Assembly (NCBI GenBank): GCA_004294195.1
Contig: REAQ01000032.1
Span: forward strand, 1-6,186
Direction of reading: 5' to 3'
Length of the DNA stretch: 6,186 nucleotides
DNA from: Sphingobacteriales bacterium
GTDB lineage: Bacteria > Bacteroidota > Bacteroidia > Chitinophagales > Chitinophagaceae
Below, in pieces: positions 1 through 5,693 of the stretch (positions within the stretch are counted from its first letter, which is position 1; every line of letters starts with the position of its first letter). The notes under the pieces were generated by a model, which made no database searches, had not been told where the DNA came from, and was given only the letters and a program-made list of their open reading frames with translations. The position numbers and the translations under genes were made by a program.

Positions 1-501
1 GCACAGTATAGTCTTGCCATGACAGACAACATCAAGCTTTACGTAAACTACGTTGGTGGAGAAAGGCCAACCGATTCTCTGGGTTACAACCAGTTTGATG
101 CAGTGCTCACCGCTAAATTCAGTGATAAATTCAACATGGGATTCAATGGAACTTTTCAGTCCACCAAATCCAAAACTGCAGAAGCTAGAAGTTTGAAAGA
201 AACAGCCAAAGACTGGTGGGGCAGTGCTGTGTATCTGAACCTCGATCCCACAGCTACGGTTGGTTTCACTCTGAGGAGTGAATATTTTAGCGACAAGAAT
301 CAAATCGTTGCCCTGTCAACTGCACCAGTAGGTGCTGCCATCTGGGCCAACACCTTGTCTATGAATATCAAAGCGGGTCCGTTAACATTCATTCCCGAAA
401 TCAGATTTGAATCATCATCAGAAGCGGTCTTTGTCAACAAAGAAAGCGGATCGCTCAAATCAAACACGAGCGCACTTATCGCAGCAATTTACAAGTTTTG
501 A
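1..501 (+). CDS. Outer-membrane beta-barrel protein, C-terminal part (BBP2/OmpL-like porin), 5' end outside window
   Basis: The reading frame is open from base 1 (first residues AQYSLAM) to the TGA at 499-501, so 166 residues of a longer protein are visible; the ATG at 19 is probably internal. The visible part is a series of short amphipathic strands with alternating hydrophobic and polar residues, for example IKLYVNYVGG, FNMGFNGTFQ, TVGFTLRSEYFSD and LTFIPEIRFES, joined by polar turns. It ends in AAIYKF, a terminal Phe as expected for the last strand of an outer-membrane barrel recognised by the BAM machinery. The 'LRSEYFSD' strand and overall texture fit the Bacteroidota 'putative beta-barrel porin-2, OmpL-like' family. 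This is family recognition by eye; the signal peptide and the N-terminal strands are not in view. Substrate is unknown. The gene is last in its transcription unit, since a strong terminator follows. Confidence 0.72.
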   Translation, partial: AQYSLAMTDNIKLYVNYVGGERPTDSLGYNQFDAVLTAKFSDKFNMGFNGTFQSTKSKTAEARSLKETAKDWWGSAVYLNLDPTATVGFTLRSEYFSDKNQIVALSTAPVGAAIWANTLSMNIKAGPLTFIPEIRFESSSEAVFVNKESGSLKSNTSALIAAIYKF

Positions 502-530
502 CAAGCAGTCAAAGTTGGGTCATAAACAAC

Positions 531-558
531 GGGGAACATTTCTATGTTCCCCTTTTTT
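531..558 (+). terminator. Rho-independent terminator after the porin gene
   Basis: A perfect 9-bp stem (GGGGAACAT at 531-539, ATGTTCCCC at 544-552) closes a TTCT loop and is followed directly by six T. It lies 30 bases after the porin stop codon. On the opposite strand the hairpin is followed by GTTGTTTATG, a weaker T-rich stretch, so it may also stop transcripts coming from ppc. Confidence 0.93.
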
Positions 559-570
559 AATGTGTCGATT

Positions 571-594
571 CGGCAATGCGGAAATGCGGAAATG
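571..594. repeat. Left octamer array, three tandem CGGNAATG units
   Basis: Three head-to-tail octamers lie in perfect register: CGGCAATG, CGGAAATG, CGGAAATG. They are the reverse complement of the CATTNCC-type units at 664-700. Bases 571-586 and 664-679 are complementary at 15 of 16 positions, so the two arrays can act as arms of a large inverted repeat around a 77-base centre. No open reading frame here is credible. Confidence 0.8.
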
Positions 595-623
595 TTGGAA
601 GCTCCGTGCGTTGCCGGGCTGCG

Positions 624-651
624 CAATGCCCAATGCCAATTGCCTGATGCC
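624..651. repeat. Central heptamer array, four tandem units
   Basis: Four contiguous heptamers in register: CAATGCC, CAATGCC, AATTGCC, TGATGCC. The unit resembles the flanking octamers with one base removed. It sits in the loop between the two inverted octamer arrays. Function is not known. Confidence 0.68.
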
Positions 652-663
652 TACGCAAAGCGT

Positions 664-700
664 CATTACCGCATTGCCGCATTACCACATTGTCACATTG
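664..700. repeat. Right octamer array, four and a half tandem CATTNCCN units
   Basis: Units in register: CATTACCG, CATTGCCG, CATTACCA, CATTGTCA and a partial CATTG. The array is inverted relative to the units at 571-594 and ends one base before the ppc stop codon, so it forms the 3' untranslated region of ppc. If transcribed from either side, the two arrays can fold into a long hairpin. There is no T-run after the hairpin on the ppc strand, so it does not look like an ordinary intrinsic terminator. Confidence 0.8.
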
Positions 701-701
701 T

Positions 702-3272
702 TTATGCGCTATTGCGACCTGCATTAATGATCCCAAAACTGCATCGCATCGCCAGTTTCTCATACACAGATCGCATGGGCGTTTGCACTAGTTGCTCATC
801 CATCTCCCGAACCTTACTGATCGCATACTGCTGAATGGTCAGGAGCGGCAGAACAATTCTTTCCCGCATCTGTACAGACAACTGCTCAACCGGGTAAGAA
901 GCCATTAGTTCCGCCTTCCCATTCAGTTTAGTGAGATACATCTTTGTAAGTTCATATTCATCATGGATCTGTCGCCAGATTTCTCCATATACAGGATGAT
1001 CAGCAATATATGCCGTTAGCGGAAAGAAACATTTCTTCATTGCCATCTCGCAGTTATCACAAAGGGTTCTGAAAAACGGCGACTGATCATAGAGATCTTG
1101 CACCTCGCTCCACCGCCCTTCTGCATCCAGCTTTTTCATTGCCGTGCCCACACCAAAATAGCCCGTAACATTCTGCTTTAACTGGCTCCAGGCACCTACA
1201 AATGGAATAGCACGCAGATCTTTCAGGCTCAATCTTCCCCCACCCCTTTTTGCGGGTCTGCTGCCGATATTGGTTTCTGCATAAAACCTAAGCGGGCTCA
1301 CATGCGAAAGATACTCAAGGAAATAGGGATGATTTTTCAGTCCGATGTATGCCCCAAAACTCGCTTCCGCCAACTCACTGATCAACGCCTCCTCATTTGC
1401 AGAAAGGGTTACATTTTTTTCCGAGAATAAATCGTTAGATATTCCTGCGTGAAGCAATTGTTCAATATTGAACTGGGCGGCATCCACGGTACCAAAATTG
1501 GAACTCACAGTTTGTCCCTGTATGGTGAGTTGGATCTCCCTGTTGGCAATTTTATGTCCGAGGGACGAATAGAACTTGTGCGTTTTGCCGCCACCACGCG
1601 CCGGAGGTCCGCCCCTTCCATCAAAAAATACGACATCAATACCATATTGCCTGGAGATTTCCGTCAGCTCAACCTTTGCTTTATAAATGCTCCAGTTTGC
1701 CATCAGGTAACCACCATCCTTGGTGCCATCCGAAAAGCCGAGCATGATGGTCTGTACACTTCCACGCCTGCGCAAGTGCGTCATATACACTTCATCGTCA
1801 TACAATTCCTTCATCACACCAGCGGCCTGCTGAAGGTCGTCAATGGTTTCAAACAAAGGCACCACATCGATCTTCACGGTATCGCGCTTCCACCCTGCGA
1901 GATAAAAAAGGCCCAACACTTCCATCACATTCAATGCACTGTTGCACTGGCTGATGATATAGCGATTGCAACCCTGCTCTCCATTTGTCCGCTGAATATA
2001 TTCAATCGCCTGTACACTGGCCATCGTTTCATGTACCATCATGTCTTCAATATCCAGACTCTTTAAGGGCTCAAGGTTACCCAGAATCTTTCGTTTTTCT
2101 GCATCGCCGGCTTTCAAATACGTACTGCTGATTAAGCCTTTCTCTGCGAGATATTCATACAGCTTTCCATGTACACTACTCTCCTGCCGGATATCGAGCG
2201 ACGCAAAGTAAAGCCCGAATACTTCCACCCGGTTGATCAAACCGTTGAGCATATTCACAAACAGTGCATTGTGCTGATAGATAACGATCTCCCGAATACG
2301 TTTCAACGTATCCAGAATCTCATCAGCAGAAATATCCACCTGGTATTCCGGAATAAAAATATTGCGATAGAGTTTGGTCTCCAGTTCCTGCAAAATATTT
2401 TCCACCCCTTCAAAAGTCAACCTGCGTTTGAGCCTCCTGACATCGAGATAATAACATTTGATGGCTGCACCACGTAAAGCATCAGCTACTTTTCGTGTGG
2501 TCTGCGCGGTTACAAAAGGATTCCCATCTCTGTCGCCCCCCGGCCAGAATCCCATCCTGATCACAGGTCTGGCTTCTTCTGTTGCCTCAGGAAACTGGGT
2601 CTTCAGCAATGAGATGATCCTGCCGCAAGCATTGTAAAAAACGTTTTCCAGATACCAAATCATGCTCACCGCTTCGTCATAAGGTGTTGGCTTCTGCTTT
2701 TTGAAAAACGGGGTTTTACCCAACTGCTGCAAATACGTATTGATCTGGTTAACATTATTCTCCTTGATAGCTCTTGAAAGATCATTGATGATCCCGAGGA
2801 CGGAACCGGGATAAAATTGGGTAGGATGTGCCGTTAGTACCAGGCGGATGGCAAAGTCTGATAATTTCCGGGAGAGTTCTTCATCTACATTCTTCTGCAC
2901 CACTTCAGACTCAAGATGTTTTAATGTTCCCGCACCGCTCATATCATTTACTTCCGTAAACGCCGCATCTTCCAAGGCATCAAATAAAACAACCTGGCGT
3001 TCTACATATTGCACAAACCGAAACAGCAGATCCAACTGATCTTGTTCTTTTTCGTAAGCAGTGTGCCGCTGAAAGAAATCCTGCAGGATCTCCCCGGGAC
3101 TCATGCGCTTCTTGTACCCATCTTCACAATTGGCCTGCAAGAGGGAAAGCATAATACCTGTTTTTTCAATGCGATGAAAAGGGAGGGACGTAAACAGGCT
3201 GTTGTACAACTGAAATTTAATGCCCACCAGATTCTTAAACAGGGAAAGTGAAGAAGAGGAATGCTGACTCAT
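702..3272 (-). CDS. ppc: Phosphoenolpyruvate carboxylase
   Basis: Cytosolic anaplerotic enzyme that converts phosphoenolpyruvate and bicarbonate to oxaloacetate and phosphate, feeding the TCA cycle and aspartate synthesis. From the ATG at 3272 the protein has 856 residues (E. coli: 883). Family signatures in order: LTAHPTQ with the catalytic His at about 149, GFWPGGDRDGNP at 241-252, GFSDGTKDGGY at 512-522, the mobile glycine loop DGRGGPPARGGG at 551-562, GSRPAKRGG at 670-678, LRAIPFVGAWSQ near 686-697, and a C-terminal INAGRNSA in place of the E. coli MRNTG ending. By eye alignment the four E. coli aspartate-binding positions (R587, K773, R832, N881) correspond to R553, K747, R803 and N854, suggesting aspartate feedback inhibition. 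A TTG at 3308 would add 12 residues; the ATG is preferred because those residues are polar and unlike the family start. There is no Shine-Dalgarno sequence, as usual in Bacteroidota. It is divergent from the gene at 3352 and monocistronic in this window. Confidence 0.97.
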   Translation of the reverse strand: MSQHSSSSLSLFKNLVGIKFQLYNSLFTSLPFHRIEKTGIMLSLLQANCEDGYKKRMSPGEILQDFFQRHTAYEKEQDQLDLLFRFVQYVERQVVLFDALEDAAFTEVNDMSGAGTLKHLESEVVQKNVDEELSRKLSDFAIRLVLTAHPTQFYPGSVLGIINDLSRAIKENNVNQINTYLQQLGKTPFFKKQKPTPYDEAVSMIWYLENVFYNACGRIISLLKTQFPEATEEARPVIRMGFWPGGDRDGNPFVTAQTTRKVADALRGAAIKCYYLDVRRLKRRLTFEGVENILQELETKLYRNIFIPEYQVDISADEILDTLKRIREIVIYQHNALFVNMLNGLINRVEVFGLYFASLDIRQESSVHGKLYEYLAEKGLISSTYLKAGDAEKRKILGNLEPLKSLDIEDMMVHETMASVQAIEYIQRTNGEQGCNRYIISQCNSALNVMEVLGLFYLAGWKRDTVKIDVVPLFETIDDLQQAAGVMKELYDDEVYMTHLRRRGSVQTIMLGFSDGTKDGGYLMANWSIYKAKVELTEISRQYGIDVVFFDGRGGPPARGGGKTHKFYSSLGHKIANREIQLTIQGQTVSSNFGTVDAAQFNIEQLLHAGISNDLFSEKNVTLSANEEALISELAEASFGAYIGLKNHPYFLEYLSHVSPLRFYAETNIGSRPAKRGGGRLSLKDLRAIPFVGAWSQLKQNVTGYFGVGTAMKKLDAEGRWSEVQDLYDQSPFFRTLCDNCEMAMKKCFFPLTAYIADHPVYGEIWRQIHDEYELTKMYLTKLNGKAELMASYPVEQLSVQMRERIVLPLLTIQQYAISKVREMDEQLVQTPMRSVYEKLAMRCSFGIINAGRNSA

Positions 3273-3335
3273 TGTTTTGAGGGAAATATTATTGTCTAAA
3301 TTACTCAATAATTTACAGAGTTCCGAAGGGTTAGC

Positions 3336-3343
3336 TTACTTTG
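3336..3343 (+). promoter_or_regulatory. Possible -7 element for the membrane protein gene
   Basis: TTACTTTG matches the Bacteroidota -7 consensus TAnnTTTG at all but one fixed position and is followed by C, as often seen. It ends 8 bases before the ATG at 3352, which would give a nearly leaderless transcript. No clear TTG element was found 17-23 bases upstream, so the call is weak. Confidence 0.3.
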
Positions 3344-3351
3344 CATACCGC

Positions 3352-4728
3352 ATGGAATGGCGTAAAACCATATGGGCCCTCGTTCCGCTTACAATCTGTT
3401 TTTTACTTTCCCTGCAACATTCATTTTTTTGGGATACCACCCATCTTGCATCTGCGCAAGCCGATTGGTTTTACACCCATGGTACAAACAGCCTTCTACT
3501 GCCTGACCACATTGACAGCGGTCACCCTCCCCTTACGGGTTGGCTTCTGGCCTGGGTATGGAAAATAATGGGGAAAGGTTTAGTGCAAAGCCACTTGATG
3601 ATGTTTCCCTTTCTGCTTGTAGCGGTTTGGCATATGCTCTTAACCCTCAAACATTTTTTCCCATTCAATTACCCGTTGCTGGCGATCCTCTTTTTCCTGA
3701 ATCCTATCCTGCTGACACAGTCGATGCTCGTCAGCCCAGACGTCATTCTGTTTGCCGGTCTTTTCACAGCGCTCTTCGGCATACTGGAACAACGACACCT
3801 GAAGATCATCCTCGGATCGATGCTTTTGGCCATGGTGAGCATGCGGGGAATGGTTTGTGTTGCTGCAATTGCATTGTTTGGGTTGCTGCGGGACGATAGC
3901 TATCGCAAATCCTTCTTTGGCGTACTGAAGTATCTTCTGCTGTTTGTTCCACCAGCCATCCTGGCAGGCGGATTTTTATTCTTCCACTATCAGCATAAGG
4001 GATGGTTTGGATACCATGTGGGATCACCATGGGCGCCATCTTTTGAACCCGCTGGATGGAGTGGCTTTCTTAAAAACTTGGCAGTGCTGGCTTGGCGCTT
4101 CGCTGACCAGGGCATGCTGTTTCTGTGGTTGCCACCACTTGCCCTTCTGTTCGTTAAACGGGATCGCCTCAGCGGAAGAACAAGGGAATTGCTCACCCTT
4201 TTTGTGATCTTCTTTTGCATGCTCGTCATTCCTCAACTGCTGTACAAAGGTTTACTAATGCATCGATACCTATATCCCTGTATAGCCACGCTCACTTTGG
4301 TTGCTTTTTCTATTGTATCTGAACGAATGGAATTGAAGAACTATATTATTTTCAGCGCAATATTGTTGGTGAGTGGGTTCTTTTGGATTTATCCCGACCG
4401 CATCTCTAAAGGCTGGGACATTATGCCCCTACATTACAGCTACTATAAACACCGGGATACTATGATGGAAAAGCTACGGGAACAACAGATCGATCCCGGA
4501 GAAACCGGCGCAGGATTTCCATATGAAATGTCGTCTGCAGTGATTGACCTTAGTGATGATAAAAGACATTTCGCATTCATAGACCTACAACAGAATGCAT
4601 ACGTACTCTATTCCAATATATCCAATGATTTTACCGAAGCACAAATGCAAACGCTTCAATCTTCATGGAATATAGTTGCACGCTCCGGCCAATGGCCAGT
4701 GTACTTCGTGTTATATAAAAGGCCTTAA
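3352..4728 (+). CDS. Polytopic membrane protein, probable GT-C / family 39-like glycosyltransferase
   Basis: The ATG at 3352 gives 458 residues; an in-frame TTG at 3277 would add 25 polar residues before the first membrane segment and overlap the ppc start region, so it is disfavoured. About eleven hydrophobic helices can be seen, roughly at 6-23, 62-73, 81-98, 107-124, 128-145, 150-178, 193-211, 256-268, 281-299, 306-322 and 331-347, followed by a soluble tail of about 110 residues (350-458). The first extracytoplasmic loop has FWDTTH with an acidic residue at 28 and PDHIDSGHPPLTGW at 51-64. An acidic residue here followed by GHPP is typical of PMT/ArnT-like GT-C enzymes, which move sugars from polyprenyl-phosphate donors to lipid or protein acceptors on the periplasmic face. 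HRYLYP at 304-309 also fits the RYLLP-like helix of this group. Donor and acceptor cannot be told. The soluble tail has no motif I recognise. It is convergent with, and overlaps by four bases, a family 2 glycosyltransferase gene. Confidence 0.68.
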   Translation: MEWRKTIWALVPLTICFLLSLQHSFFWDTTHLASAQADWFYTHGTNSLLLPDHIDSGHPPLTGWLLAWVWKIMGKGLVQSHLMMFPFLLVAVWHMLLTLKHFFPFNYPLLAILFFLNPILLTQSMLVSPDVILFAGLFTALFGILEQRHLKIILGSMLLAMVSMRGMVCVAAIALFGLLRDDSYRKSFFGVLKYLLLFVPPAILAGGFLFFHYQHKGWFGYHVGSPWAPSFEPAGWSGFLKNLAVLAWRFADQGMLFLWLPPLALLFVKRDRLSGRTRELLTLFVIFFCMLVIPQLLYKGLLMHRYLYPCIATLTLVAFSIVSERMELKNYIIFSAILLVSGFFWIYPDRISKGWDIMPLHYSYYKHRDTMMEKLREQQIDPGETGAGFPYEMSSAVIDLSDDKRHFAFIDLQQNAYVLYSNISNDFTEAQMQTLQSSWNIVARSGQWPVYFVLYKRP

Positions 4729-5468
4729 GGATTCCTGAATAATTTTGAACGATATAGCCCCCATGAATCCAACAGGTAACTCAAACTTACCCGTAACACG
4801 CCCAGACCGTAGACCACGGAACGTGAAAAGTTTATGCTCGATGAAGCGTCGTCATATCTCGTTGGGCAGCTCACCTCGCAAACACGATATCCTTTCTTGA
4901 GGATCTGGCACAGCAATTCATTATCGAAAACAAAATCGTTACTGTTGCTTTCAAAAGAAATGTTCCGAAGTACATCGGCCCGATACGCCCTGAATCCGGT
5001 GTGGTATTCACTTAGTTTCTGGTTGATGAGAATATTCTGTACAAGCGTCAACACCCGGTTAAAAAAATACTTGTATAAAGGCATGCCTCCTTTCACGGCA
5101 CCCTTCCCCAGGATCCTTGAGCCGAGGGACACATCATACTCCCCATAAGCGATGGCCGCACACATCGCAGGGATCATCTGCGGGGAATACTGGTAATCCG
5201 GATGCAACATCAGGATGATGTCTGCATCCATGGCCAGCGCTTCCCGATAACAGGTTTTTTGATTTCCACCGTAACCGAGATTGCGTTCATGCCGGATCAC
5301 TCTATCAACACCCAAATTACTGGCAAGATGAAATGTATCGTCTGCACTGTGATCATCCACTACAATCACTACATCTGCCAGATCAGGGATCGCGCGGATC
5401 GTTTTCTCTAAAGTAAGAGAAGCATTGTAAGCCGGCAACACAATGACGATTTTATTAGAATTCAGCAT
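4725..5468 (-). CDS. Glycosyltransferase family 2 (dolichyl-phosphate-sugar synthase-like)
   Basis: A 247-residue protein of one GT-A domain, without the membrane helices that some longer relatives carry. Visible motifs: VIVLPAYNA at 8-16 (nucleotide-binding strand), VDDHSADDT at 37-45, ERNLGYGGNQ at 61-70, MLHPDYQY at 87-94 where the usual DXD metal site reads H-P-D, GSRILGKGAVKGGMP at 116-130, SEYHTGFRAY at 153-162 and NDFVFDNELL at 177-186. This set is typical of bacterial family 2 enzymes close to dolichyl-phosphate glucose/mannose synthases, which transfer a sugar from a nucleotide donor to a polyprenyl phosphate at the inner face of the membrane. Sugar and acceptor are not determinable here. 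The start is the ATG at 5468, preceded by GTGAAAAA with no Shine-Dalgarno sequence. The stop codon shares TTAA with the convergent membrane-protein gene. It is divergent from the aspartate kinase leader. Confidence 0.9.
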   Translation of the reverse strand: MLNSNKIVIVLPAYNASLTLEKTIRAIPDLADVVIVVDDHSADDTFHLASNLGVDRVIRHERNLGYGGNQKTCYREALAMDADIILMLHPDYQYSPQMIPAMCAAIAYGEYDVSLGSRILGKGAVKGGMPLYKYFFNRVLTLVQNILINQKLSEYHTGFRAYRADVLRNISFESNSNDFVFDNELLCQILKKGYRVCEVSCPTRYDDASSSINFSRSVVYGLGVLRVSLSYLLDSWGLYRSKLFRNP

Positions 5469-5476
5469 TTTTTCAC

Positions 5477-5507
5477 TTGTTTGTCAAAGATATTCCCCTT
5501 ATCTTTG
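5477..5507 (+). promoter_or_regulatory. Promoter of the thr leader / aspartate kinase transcript
   Basis: TATCTTTG at 5500-5507 is a perfect match to the Bacteroidota -7 element TAnnTTTG. A TTG at 5477-5479 lies 20 bases upstream and a TTTG at 5480-5483 lies 16 bases upstream; the first spacing falls within the usual 17-23. Transcription would begin around 5512-5516, a few bases before the leader-peptide ATG at 5523. Confidence 0.7.
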
Positions 5508-5508
5508 A
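5484..5508. repeat. Perfect inverted repeat spanning the two -7 boxes
   Basis: TCAAAGATA (5484-5492) and TATCTTTGA (5500-5508) are exact reverse complements of 9 bases separated by TTCCCCT. The repeat is explained by two opposed -7 elements, but its dyad shape would also suit a dimeric regulator. Confidence 0.8.
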
Positions 5509-5519
5509 AATCCATCAAA
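5485..5519 (-). promoter_or_regulatory. Divergent promoter of the family 2 glycosyltransferase
   Basis: On the minus strand TATCTTTG (5492-5485) again matches TAnnTTTG perfectly and lies 16 bases before the ATG at 5468. A minus-strand TTTG at 5519-5516 is 23 bases further upstream, at the long end of accepted spacing. The box is the mirror arm of the plus-strand -7 element, so the two promoters overlap and probably cannot be occupied together. Confidence 0.6.
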
Positions 5520-5522
5520 GTA

Positions 5523-5612
5523 ATGGCAAGTCGCTTTACATATCATTCTTTCCAAACCGGCATAGCCGTTCCTGCGTTCATTACCATTACAACAACCATT
5601 ACAACCCGTTAG
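5523..5612 (+). CDS. thrL: Threonine/isoleucine-rich leader peptide of the aspartate kinase transcript
   Basis: The ATG at 5523 opens a 29-residue frame ending at TAG 5610-5612. Residues 20-28 read ITITTTITT: six Thr and three Ile codons in nine, encoded by ATT, ACC and ACA, followed by Arg and stop. Eight of 29 residues are Thr. The run closely resembles the TTITTTITITT block of E. coli ThrL, whose translation controls the thr operon. The frame starts a few bases after the predicted transcription start, lies in the leader of an aspartate kinase gene, and its stop codon falls at the loop of a 7-bp hairpin that competes with a terminator. The inferred role is a sensor: slow decoding of Thr (or Ile) codons keeps the downstream genes on. 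The first 19 residues have no recognisable motif. The symbol is given by analogy of function, not by proven homology. Confidence 0.87.
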   Translation: MASRFTYHSFQTGIAVPAFITITTTITTR

Positions 5613-5618
5613 GGTTGT
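5601..5618 (+). promoter_or_regulatory. Antiterminator hairpin of the thr attenuator
   Basis: ACAACCC (5601-5607) and GGGTTGT (5612-5618) form a perfect 7-bp stem with loop GTTA. The 5' arm is the last Thr codons of the leader peptide and the stop codon begins in the loop. Formation of this stem uses up the GGGTT that the terminator needs. Confidence 0.78.
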
Positions 5619-5672
5619 GCTTTACCATATCATCCCCCGGGCTTCGGCTACTCTTTCAGGTAAACCCTTTTT
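5611..5672 (+). terminator. Attenuator terminator before the aspartate kinase gene
   Basis: AGGGTT (5611-5616) pairs with AACCCT (5663-5668), and TACC (5623-5626) can continue the helix with GGTA (5659-5662), leaving a one-sided bulge at 5617-5622. The 32-base apical part contains GGGC-TTCG-GCT, a small UUCG-type hairpin. Five T follow at 5668-5672. The stem is less compact than a textbook terminator, but its base is exactly the segment that the antiterminator hairpin captures. It lies 21 bases before the aspartate kinase ATG. Confidence 0.7.
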
Positions 5673-5693
5673 AACCTCACGCAAAACAACTTT

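Noticed and set aside
571..700. CRISPR-like array
   Set aside because: Units are 7-8 bases, contiguous, without spacers, and in opposite orientations; no cas genes are near.
407..834. Plus-strand frames across the porin end, terminator and octamer repeats
   Set aside because: They run through the intrinsic terminator and the repeat arrays and into the ppc 3' end; the peptides simply translate the repeat units.
1449..2066. A 205-codon plus-strand frame inside ppc
   Set aside because: It is antisense to strongly conserved PPC motifs and its translation has no recognisable fold or composition of a real protein; it is a shadow of the minus-strand gene.
3273..3308. TTG start for ppc at 3308, adding 12 residues
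   Set aside because: An ATG at 3272 is in frame and the added residues are not family-like. A weak TAATTTAG (minus strand, 3303-3296) in this stretch could even be promoter, but no -33 partner was found, so it was not annotated.
3277..3351. TTG start at 3277 for the membrane protein gene
   Set aside because: It would add 25 mostly polar residues ahead of the first helix; the ATG at 3352 places a short basic N-terminus directly before the helix and follows a possible -7 box.
5613..5693. Riboswitch or T-box in the aspartate kinase leader
   Set aside because: No lysine-riboswitch or T-box landmarks were seen, and the leader frame with Thr/Ile codons and competing stems explains the region.
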